A stretch of DNA of 64,000 bases from Haliotis asinina (GCF_037392515.1 NC_090295.1:12791001-12855000), one strand, 5' to 3'; shown: positions 34,710-46,975, counted from the stretch's first letter. A program made the numbers and translations. Notes: a model not told the origin generated them from the sequence alone.

Positions 34710-37504
34710 TTACAGTTGATTTGACGTATCTGTAATTTCCTTCTTAGTGTCATCGCTATCAAGCGCTTTGCTGGAAACGCTGGGAACTTCCTGCGCCTTC
34801 ACCTCCACGTCCACATCCACTTGGTCCATGGCCCAGGGTTGCACCTCCCCACGGGCCAGGGTTCCGAACACCAAAGTTCCCAGAGCACAGAATCCTGCAC
34901 ACACGTAGAACACGTTCCGCCATTCTTCCTGGGTTTTCTGTGGACAGAGACCAGGTTCGAGTGAATGAGTGGACATGGGCCAGTTTTGTGGGTGTTGTAA
35001 TAAATATACTCTGCAAAAACCAGAAATATCTGTCTGCTTCCTGGTGACTGTGAATCAAATTAATACTGATCATGACTTTATCATGTCTGCATGCATCAGT
35101 AGTGATTTGTGGGGGTAGAATAAAGTACACCAAAGAATATCGAAAACATGGATGAAACGCAAAAACGGAACACAGGGTATGACCACAACAACGTTGGAAA
35201 CGTGTTTGTTTCTGGTAACGCCACGTATTTTGCGTCTTTGTACAGACGAAAGACGTCGTTTGGGTCGTTCTGCTGAAACGTGCATACAAGAAGTAAACAG
35301 GTTTGGTGGCGAGATTGTAAGGCTGTGGGCTACCAGCTCCCATGCTGGTTGAACAGTCTAGGTGTACATTCCAATTTGTTGTGGGAATTTACCCAGTTAG
35401 AACTGGTCCTTTGTCGAACGAGACGACATTATGGATCCAGGGTCAGCGTCGTTGTCTAGAAGCCTAACCGTAACCAATATTTCACTTACGTTTGGAGTAA
35501 GGGCACCTGCTAGCAGTGGGGCCACCATCCCAGGGACTGTCGCAGCCGCGTTGTCAAGCCCGAACAATATACCAGCGTATCTGTAAGATAATCCCAGGCA
35601 CTGATATTCTGATGCCCATGCTCATGCATGCTTACAACATAGACTGACGCACAGAAGTAAGTACACATGGATGTCACTTGTAGGTTGCAAACAAAATACT
35701 TTTCAAAACATTTACGTTGATTTTGCAAAACTTGTTCCAAAGCAACAGGTATGTACATTCTTTTACTAGATGAAAATGGCACATGGAACATTCCCGTTCG
35801 GTTTTCGTAACAAACATACGGAAAGTATGAAATGGCGTAAGATATACCAGTTTCGTTCTTGGTGAAACAAGAAGAAAGACTTACCAATCGCATATGTGTT
35901 TTTATATATTTTTATTTTGTGTTTCAGTGGGGTGGGGTATCCTAATCCAAGCAGCGCAAGGCACCATTTGACAACCTGGTGTTTCGGAGCGTACACACCA
36001 TGTAGTGGACATGGGCCAATTCGTGGGTGTTGTAAGAATAGCGATTACTTAAAGAGATATGGTCCGGCTAAATACGTCACTGAAAACACTGGATCAAAGT
36101 CAAATATGTTTGCCATGGAAACAGGAAACAAATTCATACTGGTAAAATTCCCAAATAGATAAAGACACCACTGCAGCCCTTGGTTTATACACACACCCCA
36201 AAACGTTTCCATACAAATCGAGAAAAAAAGGCGCCACTATAGATTCTGTGTGATATATTTGTTTCAAAAGGAGTGAACGTTTTTTTAGTTATTGCTCCAG
36301 AAACGAAATTATTACGGACGTACAGGCGGGAGGATAGACAGACTGCAACGTTTCCAGTGTTTAATAAACAAAACATCGTACCTTGGAGCGAAGTCGACAG
36401 TGTTGACCACATAGCCAGCCGACGCAAATCCAACAAAAAACATTGCTATAGTCAACAGAACTATGGCAACATAGCGGTGTTCAACACTCACGAACCCTGT
36501 CCCGATCAGACAAGCAGCTGCTCCAATGAAAGCTAAACAAGAACATAATGTTGTGCATAAAATGTCACATATTAATAAATCACAAAACAAGTCCAATATT
36601 ACCGAAAAACAACTCGTGTGATTGGGTTTGTTTTTTTGGGGTTTTTTTTATTTTGTTTGTTTTTGGGGGAAGTCAGCGATCGTACCCACTCAGACTACGC
36701 GTTTTCCACAATAATCGCAATCAAACAACATTTAGTTTATATGTATTTTGTGTATTTCTCTTACGAGTCATTCCAAGATTATCAATGTTCTACGTCCGCG
36801 CCCTTTTAATATCGCCATGTTGCTAACAGGCGTCAATGACCAGGCAACACGACGCACATGTAGAGGCTGCTAAAATCTCTGCCGGTCATGTGTTATTTTT
36901 ACAAAGTCCGAATCTGTGTTGCATTCCATGACAGACATGGCCGTGTCTAGCAACGTCACCATGAACGTGACGCCCGTGTCAACACCTGATTTTGCGGTGG
37001 ATCGATAATGGTGTTGGGGCTTCACCATAACCTACTCAAGCTACTGGACACATATAGGTTATCACAGCGAGAAATTTGTGTCAACGTCATCTTTGACGTC
37101 GTCGTCGCCGTAGTAGTAGTAGTAGTAGTAGTAGCAGCGGTAGTAGTAGTAGTAGTAGCAGCAGCAGCTGTAGTAGTAGTAGTAGTAGTAGTAGCAGCAG
37201 CAGCAGCAGCGGTAGTAGTAGTAGTAGTAGTAGTAGCAGCAGCAGCGGTAGTAGTAGTAGTAGCAGCAGCGGTAGTAGTAGTAATAGTAGTAGTAGCAGC
37301 AGCAGCAGCAGCGGTAGTAGTAGTAGTAGCAGCAGCAGCAGCGGTAGTAGTAGTAGTAGTAGTAGTAGTAATAGTAGCAGCAGCAGCAGCGGTAGTAGTA
37401 GTAGTAGTAGTAGTGGTAGTAGTAGTAGCAGCAGCAGCAGCGGCAGCAGTAGTAGTAGTAGTAGCAGTAGTAGTAGTAGCAGTAGTAGTAGTAGTAGTAG
37501 TAGT

Positions 37505-37557
<53 letters not shown>

Positions 37558-40500
37558 ATGCTACTGGTATGGTTGAGGAAAAAAGGTTTGAATCTGTTGA
37601 AAAACAGAAATCGTCTGCGACAAAATCAAATTCATGAAAAGTGTTTTTAAGGAAGAGAATTAAGTTCCTTTTGTTAAACAAGCAGATAACATCAATGTAA
37701 AACCAAACGCTGGAAAAGTCGTATCTTTTAGGATCTGTCAGACGCAGTGAAAGTTGTTTTCCAGTAATTAGTATGACACCTCCTACCCGCTGCTTCAGTA
37801 CTGACAATATGATGTAATGGACGGTGACAAGTAGTCTGTCTCACAGTTTCTGAACCACATTATCTTCCCTACTGCCAGGTCCTTTCTGTAATGCTAAAGC
37901 CTCAATCAAGCAAGTTAGATTTCCTAAGGATTAGGATCTCAAGTCTAGCTTGGGGCTTCTTTTCAATTTATATGGGTTAGTTTATTGCTATCAAAATTAT
38001 ACATATTCAGAGACTAAGCATTAGTCTAGGTGTCAAGCACTGGAGTTCAGGGTGGTCATGATATGCGGTATGAGTTGTGAGGCCGGGTATCTCAGCCCGT
38101 ATGAACCTATATTGTTAAAATAAAATGAATATGAAATTAATCAAGACCCAACGAGACAATTTACATTTCCGAATCACCGCCACAACAGCTTACGTCCAAC
38201 ACAAACATGCACAGCCATAAACAGGTAGTCTGTCTCACATTATCTTCCCTACTTCCAAGCCCTTTCTGCAAACGTCTATGTCCAACACAAACATGTACAG
38301 CTATTAACACGAAGACATTGTCTGATATTGTAGAGTTATCACCACAAACCGATTGCCTGGAAGATCCTCCTGGTGGCCGTGGTGGTGAGGTATTTCCTTG
38401 ACCGGAAGTAGTCTGCCACCTGTCCAGCCAACATACCGGACACGGCCTGGCTCAGGTAAGGAATGGACGACAACAAGCCGTTCTTGAGAAGAAAGTCAAA
38501 CGAGTGCTATTCGCGTTATCCATGATGGATACAATGCACACATCTTGCATAGAGTAATACTTAAATATGTCTCGATTTAGCAATATTCTTTCAGTAACGA
38601 GTTCATTATACCACAATGCAGAATCGACTTAGGATTTTCGCAGTGACAAGTAAACACTTTATTCACACAAGAAATCCAGCCCCGTCAGCCGTTAGGATTT
38701 CAGAGCAACAAAGAGCTATATTGAGGTTGATCTTTTGCGATGATCAATGATCGCAATCTAGCCCTCTCAGCCGTTAGGATTTCAGAGCAACAAAGAGTTT
38801 TATTAAGGTTGATCTTGTGCTATGATCAATGATCTCTGTTTCAAGTGGCAAGTGCAGTTAGATACATACCTCGGCAATGTCGAAATCCAGAACTTCTTTA
38901 AGGAAGGTAGGTATGTTGGTCAACAGCGTGTACGTTATCCAGTTGGAACACACTTGTGCAGTAAGACACGCCCACGTCGCCGGGGACTTCAGCAAGGCTG
39001 CCCACGGTGTCGAGAACTTCTGTATAACACAGTTGTTAGGTCATGTGAAAATTGAAGGAAGCATCACTCGAGTCACTGGAAGTGGGATCAGTTCGGCCTT
39101 TCGGGGCTCGTTCATTGGTTTCTCCGACTTAAATAATATTCTAGTTGATGGATAATGGCTGCATAATTTTGCAAAACGAACTCTGATTGGATCAGTTTTT
39201 TTATGCATATTCATAATTACTCTTTGTGGTCACGCTATTGCTCTTGCCATTGATTCAAAGTAATAAAAACACTGCTGGTTTAATAACCACTCGGCTGCCT
39301 CGCCGCCCCTGGACACTATATAAGTAATGAAACCGATGACTGATAGCCAGAACACCTATCCCTGTCATTGCAGGCTGAGGCAGGCGCATAGCAAGCCAGT
39401 TGTTTTCGTGTTCGCTCGACAGGTTGCAAAGCTTTACACTGAGATATAATCGACGGCTTGCTCAACGTTTGTCCTCAAAATCATGTGTAATTCCGGGGTG
39501 TTTGTATTATGGTACCTTAGACTCTGACAGAGAAATGCGATACATATGTCAATAATAACATGGTAAAAGTCAAACATTTCACTTGAATCTTTTGATTCCG
39601 AAAGTAGAATCAAACTCGTACTTCCTAGCTCTTCTTCTGGCATCAGCAGGTTCTATTGATTTCGTTATTACAGAATCAGCTGCAACAATTTATTCCAGTA
39701 TATGAAATGGTTTGGGAGCATTTACACTAAAATATAACTACAAAGAGTTCGTTCATTGAAAAAATAGTCTAACCAAAGCCAGAATCATTTGTGAGTTTAG
39801 TAGAGTCCGCAGACCCCGTGAAAAATGAAAATTGCACAGGGTTCCAACTGAATGTAATCGTACTTTTTCAAATGAGGTTGCCTTCCTGTGGCTGAATGTT
39901 TGTCTAGCGTATGGAAGAGGAAGGAAATTATTGTATGTACAACTGCAGTGCAAACACGCGAAACCAATGGAAGTCATGGGTCTAAGGGAGTGGATTATGT
40001 AATATGCCTGTCCAAATCTAATCCATACGCCCTTTCGGGATTCGACGGGAGATAACTCTAAATGCCGGAAGTGATCACGAAAGTAGACAATGGATGTCAG
40101 ATGGCATAGTCGTGATAGGCGACTTCATGTTGCACAGGGTCTTGTAAGTGATCAAATGTCCATGGGGTAACTTGTAATGGTGTAAGATTGCAGTTTCTGT
40201 ATCCTGAATATACTACCCGTGTCGATCTTTCTTTCAGAATCACAGCAGAGAACACAAGTTTTTACTACCTGCACCCATGCGGAGTAATGAACCAGGCTAG
40301 CTATTCTCGAAACGTCCGTAGCCCTTGGAACTTCTTAAGCCCATTCTTAACACATTGGCTACGATCAAAGTTAAGAATTCTTAGGGCTACGAACGTTTCG
40401 AGAATACGGTCCCTGATTCTGACGTATGATAAGAAAACGCTTGGGTCTATCATCCTTACAGTTAATCGTTCGTTCCTAAGTCCCGTAAATCAGAGGTCTA

Positions 40501-43500
40501 TAAACAACTCTGTTAAGCAAGTATATAACCTATTTAAATAATGTAGCCATGGGCGATACCTCTTGTTTTTCCCCAATACTGGAGATAATGTAGTTCCTCT
40601 CTCTCTTTGAGATACGGGTGTGTTCAGCAGGCGAGCTGGCGACCGTTATATACCATAGTGCGCACCATAGCAGCGATATGCCACCTGTAGACAGGAGATA
40701 AAACAGACTGTGTTAGAAAGTGTCTGGTATCAATTTGCATTCGGAAGGTTGGTGTGATGCAAGAGTTGGTATGATGTTTTGATTACGATCAGCGTTTTTC
40801 ATTGAGCATTTTATGTTTAATAGTTTTCAAGTTAGACTGCAATTCATTCGTCTACTTTGAGCCAATAGTGATTTGGATAGTTTAGTTCAACCATGCTTTG
40901 ACTCTATTGTTTACAGACGGCGTACAGCTGTAATACTGCCGGATTGGGCGTGCGTCTAACAAACACTTACTGTGAATGTAGTCACTTACTCTGAATTATA
41001 CAATCAACGAGAATTGTTTACGGGTTTTGTCGTTTTTGTTCTCCTAACCAATCCACAGTACAGCATCTGTTTGAGTGAGTGCGTGAGTTAAGTTTTACGC
41101 CGCACTCCGCAATATTCCAGCTATATGGCGACAGTCTGTAAAAAAACGTGTCTGGACCAGACAATCCAGTGACCAACAACATGAGCATCGATCTGCGCAA
41201 TTGGGAACCGATGACATGTGTCAACCAAGTCAGCGAGCCTGACCACCCGATCCCGTTAGTCGCCTCTTACGACAAGCATGGTCGCCTTTCATGGCCATGG
41301 GTTTCTGAAGGTCTATTCTACCCCGGGCCTTCACGGGTCGCATCTGTTTGAAGTATTATAACTTTGGTTTTTTCGTTGTTTAACGCCGCACTTGAGACGG
41401 GACTACGCCTTCCAGCATGAACATGGTCTATCTACACAATTGGGAGACGGTGACATGTGCAGACAACCCAGTGACCAACAACATGAGCATCGATCTACGC
41501 AATTGGGAGACGGTGACATGTGCAAACCAAGTCAGCGAGCTTGACCACCCGATCCCGTTGTCGCCTCTTGCGACAAGCATGGGTTGCTTGTTCACAGGTT
41601 TGAAATATACCTTAATAAGTCGATACTGTTTTCAAGGGACTACATTATTAACAATGGTTCATGGAGAAAATGGGCGGTTATCAGGAACACTAAGCTACAA
41701 AATATATCTCATATGAAGAGCACTTCAATTTGCAATTCGCATAATTGTAAAGGAGATGGTTGGCAATTTTAAAATACTTTTCCGGAATATTCGTTTGAAC
41801 TGAAAATGGATCTGTTCACATTTTAATAAGAAAATGTTTCTAGGAATTACCTGTCACATAGAAGATAGATCCCCAGCCATTGTCGAAGCCATATATGCAC
41901 ATGAACCCCGATATAGCGAACGTTGCTATACTGCCAAACTGAGTTCCTGGAAATGACAATATGGCATAAGGAAACAGGCGTCTGATTCTGTCTGTGTCAA
42001 GTCGTCCAAACAGTGCGATAACAAGACTGACAGTGTTGAAATATGTAGTTTTATTTTTTATAAAATTACTGTAAACATTGCTGTTGTCACAAATTTGTCT
42101 CCTTGTTTTGAATTATTTTTCTTATAAACCTGACACTATGTTTTGGTATAATTCTTCAAGTAACCATTTTACCTACAGATTCCACATTTTAGTTTTGAGG
42201 AAATTTCCCAGTTCACCTCGACGTTAGGAAACACGTCGTAACAGTGGATACAGTGAGCATTGTTGTGCTTGGTTTCTACAGGCGACGTCGCTATAAGGTC
42301 ATTTCTGTGATTCTATACATATGCGCATAAAATCTGTGAAAATCATTATGAACTTTTAAATCTGATTTACCTGAATAACAGACAGCAGTGAGTTTTGTCC
42401 TCTCTAATGGCGGCGCCCATCTGCCCCACATGGTTTGTAGACTGGGGAAGTAGACTCCCTGAGGAGAGTAAAATTTATATTTATTTACATGAAATAGTAA
42501 ATATGACGTTGATCAGCTGAGAAAGGTGAGCAAACATCACCTGAATGTTTCTACTGACAGGTAGCAACCGCATTACTTCATCATTCAACGACAGTGAAAT
42601 CTGCCAACACCGGCACCTGTCAAAACCGACACATTGTCAAAACCGGCACATTGTCAAAACCGGCACACTGCCAACACCGGCACCTGTCAAAACCGACACA
42701 CTGTCAAAACCGGCTTACCATTTTGCCTCTGTCTAATCCGGCACCTTTATTCCGTATCCTGATACAGACCTAATAATCTCATATTCAAAATGATAAAAAT
42801 ACAGGAATGTTACAACGAGTTGTTTAAAGTTTTGACAAATTTCCACTGACATGATAAAAGATCATATGCTCATTACCAGTCATGCATTGTGTACAGTGAA
42901 CTGCTGTAGAAGACCGGATAGTTATAATTATACCCAAATAAAATGCTTTGTAATATCCCAATTTAAAAACGTATGTTATATTGGATTTACAAAATTGATC
43001 AAATACAAATGATGAAGACGAGGAAGAAACAGATGATGAAGAGAAAGTAAGGGAAAATGTGACAGTTTATTCCATTCCTTTGGAAATGTTTCATCTGTAT
43101 GGATATATGTTACTCAGGCCCCCCTAAGTAATTGAAGGAATTACAGCAAATTTGAAGGAATTGCATCTCAAATGTAAACAAACGCAGCCCTCTCGCGAAA
43201 CAATTGCAGCCATATCGGCAATTTAGCGGTAATAACTGAAACACATCGGCCATATCGGAAGCAATGTCGGTAATACTTGAAACACACTCGGCCGTCTTCG
43301 GAGATTTTTCGGCTCACATCCGTCATTTGTCGGTCGCGAACGGAAACTCACGCAGCAAAACATGGCGTCGTTCGAAGAAGCACAAGTCTCGGTGAGTTTT
43401 GTTTTTAGTTCCTACTATTACATTTTTATACTTATCCATCTTTGACCACCCGTGTTGAATGCGTTTAGGTATGAGGTGTTGTCGGGGCTATAGCTTATGT

Positions 43501-46500
43501 TTTTAGGAAAAGACTGTCACTGCAGAAGAGTGTCACAAGTCATGCCCCTGGAGGTTGTTTACATCTGAACCTCCAGGGGCATGACTTGTGACACTCTTCC
43601 GCAGTGTTTTTTGGGGTAACACTTTCTTGGTAAGGTACAGATTCATGTATCTTTATATACTGAGTAACACTTAGGAATCGAACCCACACTCTCATAGAAA
43701 GTACACAATGTCAGCGGTCTAACCCCTCAGCCACCGCGGCTTCCATGACAATGGAATAAAGGATAACACTGCTGGAATTCTGTCGACTAGTGTATGTTTA
43801 GGTTCTTTAATTAATAGTGTTGACCATGATAACTGTGTTTGATATTCCACTGCGCCATTCCAACATCCTTAGTAATTAGTGCCAGAAATGTGACACTAAC
43901 GAGTTATTTTCAATTTTCAAGTTATTTTTGGATTTGTTGTTGTTGTTGTTGTTGTTGTTGTTTGTTGTTGTTGTTGTTGTTGTTTTGGTTTGGGGTTTTT
44001 TGTTGTTGTTGTTTTGGTTTGTTTGGTTTTTTTGGTTTTTGGTGGGTTTTTTTTGGGTTTTTTTGGTTTTTTTGCTGTACCATACATGCATATATGTAGT
44101 TTGAAAAAATAATTTCTATACCTGAGACACTCCAAGAATCACACGCAGCACATACACCAGGTAGATGGAAGTCCGGGCGCCGACTGGTAGAAGCAGTGAG
44201 ACGATCGAGCCAGTGAGCATCCCAATAAACATGACGTACTTTCCGCCATATCTACTGGCAAGTATTCCCGCGGGAATCTGTGTTATTATGTAACCATAGA
44301 AATACGCGCTGAGAATTCCCGACTGCTCTCCCTTGGTCCAGTAGAACTCGGCACGCTGCAGATGTAAGGTGTAAATAAAGTACATGTACATAGAATCTGC
44401 ATGCTAGCTGACAAATCCCAGCCGGAGATGTGAGTGAGTGAGTGAGTTGGGATTTACGCCGGTTTTAGCAATATTCCAACTGTATTTTTTGACATTAGTA
44501 ATTCTCATATAGCATATGGACCCGATGCAGGACAAAGCCATACACGTGTGTGTAGTGTCATCACTGATTTCCAGTGATTCATTCGCACTGATGGTAAAAA
44601 TAGCACGATGACGTGGGTCTGTGGGGATGGAGCAGTACTAAACACGTTGTTCTTGCTTCACAATATACAGTTAAAAATGGAACCGCTAAGAACAATGTGT
44701 TGTGCAAGAAACAATACCTGTGATGTTGTGCTGCTTGGGTGTGCCTCTGAACACTTTCGTCGTGGGATTAAGTACCGATTTTGCCCCAATTATGTGTCTA
44801 GTTTTTTTCAGCACCAGAGGTTTGACCACTGTCTAAATTGTCTGATACTTATATCACTTCAAGCTTTGGTACCACATAAGACCCGTGAAGGTCACGGGTA
44901 GAATAGGCCTTCAGCAACCCATGCTTGATATAAAAGGCGACTATGCTTGTCGTGAGAGGTGATTAACGGGATGGGGTGGTCAGCCTCGCTGACTTGGTTG
45001 ACACATGTCATCGGTTCCCAACTGCTTATGCTGTTGATCACTGGATTGTCTGGTCCACACTCGATTATTTACAGACCGCCGCCATATAACTGGAATATTG
45101 CTGAGTGCATCGTAACACTAAACTCACTCATTCACTGGTACCACATAAAGAAACAACGGTAACATATATAGTTAAACAGAAACAGTAACTTTGAGTACTG
45201 TTCAAAGAGGCATTAAACAAAATTCACTATTTGGAGGCATTTCTCAAGGAATAGAAGACAAACACTTTTGAAATGAAAAATGCTACCTTCTTTGTACCTA
45301 GCAAACTGGCGAACAACGGAAGATTCCCCCAAAATAACGTAAATATTTTGAAAAGTGTTTTGCTAGTTATTAACAACACCATGAGTGGAAACAATCTAAC
45401 AAATCACGAGATGTGCAGTTTCTTTTTCTCTTCAGTATATTTCCAGACAAATCTTGAATAAGTAATCTAATATGACAGAGAGCTTTCAGAGTTTTTTATC
45501 AAGAATAATGAAGTCTGTGAGTGATAGTGTGAGCGCCGAACCAAGGTGGTAGTTACCTCCGATACCGATGTCGTGACATTGGAGTCGGTGTCGTTGACCA
45601 TGCACACGATTGCGACGCTGAGGTTGGCACGTGCAGCGTATAGAATGCTGCCCCCGAGCAAACCTACGTACGACAGCAGCCATCGTTGAGAGAACATGCA
45701 CGACACTGCAGGGAAATACAAACACAAGTGCAGGATGTGAAGGAAAAGAGTACACATGACATATGCACATGCCAGCATATCATGTTCATCAGGTAGCCTA
45801 GTGGCTAAAAGGGTTCGCTCGTCACGCCGAAGACCCGGGTTCGATTCTGGGTACAATTCGTGAAGTCCAATACTCTGCCGTGATAATGCTAACATCGGCG
45901 CAAAATCACACCAACTCATATACTTACTGATTTCCAAGGTATTATTCTTATTATCACATGTCACCAAATGGTTCTCTTCCATGTGTTATAAAGTCAGTGT
46001 GAGGGAGCCGGTTGAACCATGATCTGACAATGTGGAGATTCCAAAAAGGTCAACTTCTCCACCGTTTGTCAAGATCGATAGTGATAATTAGATCTACTGT
46101 CATACTTTACTAATGTAATGTGTTCCCAGTTCATTCATTTTCGCAGGAGGCGACTAAAGAGGCAGAACTGTTTGTTGGTTCCCGAATTGTGTGCTAGAAT
46201 ATGTATATTTTAAGTGTACCTCCTTTCTCTAAACCCGAGAAGATTCGGGACAGATTCGGTCTTCAGGAACCAATGTTTGTCGTGTAAGAGGCGACTAACG
46301 GGATCGGGTGGTCAGGCTTGCTGGCCTTGTTGACAAGTGGCATCGTATCCCAATTGCGTAGATAGATGCTCATGTTTTTGATCACTGGATTGTTTGGTTC
46401 TGACTCGATTATTTACAGACAGCCGCCATGTAGCTGGAATATAGTACCTGACCAAGTCCGCGAGCATATCCATCCGATCCTGTTAGTCGCCTTTTACAAC

Positions 46501-46975
46501 AAACATGGTTTCCATGACCAATTCTAACCTGAATTTTCACGGGCCCCTCTTCAGGGAGCAATGGTGCTCAATTAAATATGGTTTCGGAAGGAAGCACTGT
46601 TAAAAGTGAGAATATAGTTGAAACACAACATTTAAATATGTACCAACATTTCGATGCTGCTGACTAAATACCCTTATGAAGGTAACGGTTTCCGGGCGTT
46701 TAACGTTGGGGTATAAAACAAGGATAGGTATGCTCGCAGTTAGTATGTGGCTGAGCTAAGTTGGCATCTCACAGGGCGAAAAAAAAATACTTGCGCGCAC
46801 TCTCACGCACGCACACACACAAACAAACAATTTGAATGCAACGTTAATTTGGACATTTCGACTGAAATCAAAATGACGACGTGATGTATATGTATATAAA
46901 GTATATATTATACCTACATGAAAATGCTCCAGGAGACTTCTCATCTTTGGCTTCGGGCTTCTCCTCGCTGGCCAT
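34710..46975 (-). CDS. SLC17 family sialin-like transporter, paralog B (no dileucine motif)
   Basis: Eleven coding exons, listed in gene order: 46918-46975, 45557-45705, 44122-44355, 42371-42458, 41851-41946, 40560-40684, 38870-39019, 38350-38482, 36382-36532, 35490-35580, 34710-34937 (1503 nt, 500 aa). Exons 2-10 have exactly the same lengths and phases as paralog A, and the last differs by one codon, so the genes are tandem duplicates about 4.5 kb apart. The first exon encodes MASEEKPEAKDEKSPGAFS in a good start context (AAAATGG) and lacks a dileucine motif. The exon 8 donor is GTTTGT in phase 1 after RRIFQAI; the GC five bases upstream is not needed. Two luminal glycosylation sites (NDT, NVT) follow TM1. 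TM10 reads GLDNAAATVPG where paralog A and sialin have Thr-Asn. Both paralogs end in TSNQL. Likely a membrane anion transporter; substrate and compartment unknown. Confidence 0.9.
37088..37560. repeat. Compound (GTA)n/(GCA)n triplet array in a transporter B intron
   Basis: About 470 bases of alternating GTA and GCA blocks between exons 36382-36532 and 38350-38482. The 209-residue and 261-residue open frames are low-complexity artefacts. Confidence 0.95.
38679..38835. repeat. 80-bp direct duplication in a transporter B intron
   Basis: CAGCCGTTAGGATTTCAGAG, CAACAAAGAG and GATGATCAATGATC-like segments occur twice, about 80 bases apart. Confidence 0.75.
40293..40413. mobile_element. MITE-like hairpin in transporter B intron
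   Basis: Arms TATTCTCGAAACGTCCGTAG (from 40304) and CTACGAACGTTTCGAGAATA (to 40406). Pairing continues inward through GCCCTT/AGGG and TTCTTAAC/GTTAAGAA. Confidence 0.6.
41074..41341 (-). mobile_element. SINE type B, nearly full length
   Basis: Minus strand starts CCGTGAAGGCCCGGGGTAGA, includes GTCGTAAGAGGCGACTAACG and ends in GCGGCGTAAAACTTAACTC. In a transporter B intron. Confidence 0.85.
41376..41590 (-). mobile_element. SINE type B, rearranged partial copy
   Basis: Repeats part of the adjacent element: AACAACATGAGCATCGATCT followed by a second GGTGACATGTGCA segment, so the body is internally duplicated. Confidence 0.6.
42605..42745. repeat. 18-bp minisatellite
   Basis: Units alternate CACATTGTCAAAACCGG and CACCTGTCAAAACCGA. 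Confidence 0.8.
43519..43605. repeat. Long near-perfect hairpin in transporter B intron
   Basis: Two 38-nt arms (43519-43556 and 43568-43605) pair with a single mismatch around an 11-nt loop (GTTTACATCTG). The arm core reads GTGTCACAAGTCATGCCCCT. It lies in the intron between exons 42371-42458 and 44122-44355. It could be a MITE remnant, a fresh inverted duplication or a small-RNA precursor. Confidence 0.8.
43671..43745 (-). mobile_element. tRNA-like SINE head or tRNA pseudogene
   Basis: Minus strand reads GCCGCGGTGGCTGAGGGGTT, AGACCGCTGAC and GTGGGTTCGATTCC, with A- and B-box spacing of a Leu/Ser-type tRNA. The arms do not close well. Confidence 0.4.
43932..44075. repeat. (GTT)n and T-rich/G tract next to a transporter B exon
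   Basis: GTT repeats followed by GGTTTTTT-type runs, ending about 45 bases from the exon at 44122-44355. On the gene strand this is an A/C-rich tract shortly after the donor. Confidence 0.85.
44431..44490 (-). mobile_element. SINE tail fragment
   Basis: (GTGA)n followed by the inverse of CCGGCGTAAATCCC and TTGGAATATTGCTAAAA. In a transporter B intron. Confidence 0.55.
44880..45139 (+). mobile_element. SINE type B, full length
   Basis: CCGTGAAGGTCACGGGTAGA start, CATGCTTGATATAAAAGGCG, GATTAACGGGATGGGGTGGT, and tail ATATTGCTGAGTGCATCGTA with ACTC repeats. Confidence 0.85.
45790..45935 (+). mobile_element. SINE type A in transporter B intron 1
   Basis: AGGTAGCCTAGTGGCTAAAA head, CCCGGGTTCGATTCTGGG B box, GTGAAGTCC, CTGCCGTGATAATGCTAAC and GGCGCAAAATCAC tail. 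Confidence 0.7.
46236..46440 (+). mobile_element. SINE type B
   Basis: GTAAGAGGCGACTAACGGGA, CACTGGATTGTTTGG and GTAGCTGGAATATAG; tail cut off. Confidence 0.7.
46441..46550 (-). mobile_element. SINE type B, head fragment in reverse
   Basis: Minus strand: CCCGTGAAAATTCAGGTTAG, GTAAAAGGCGACTAACAGGA. It abuts the preceding copy tail to tail. Confidence 0.6.
46918..46975 (-). CDS. First coding exon of paralog B
   Basis: Encodes 19 charged residues (rich in Glu and Lys) plus one base, with a GTAGGT donor. It joins in phase to exon 2 to give GAFSLSCMFSQRW. The short charged N-terminus before TM1 is normal for SLC17 proteins, but no sorting signal is visible. Confidence 0.75.

Noticed and set aside
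34759-35343. 194-codon frame across the last exon of transporter B
   Set aside because: It is an out-of-frame shadow of the last exon, extended into the intron.
37008-37807. Long polyvaline/polyalanine and polythreonine/polyalanine frames
   Set aside because: They are translations of the GTA/GCA triplet array on either strand.
38350-38363. GC-type donor at CTTCCAG/GC in transporter B
   Set aside because: A normal GT donor seven bases further keeps phase 1 and aligns with paralog A, so the GC site is not needed.
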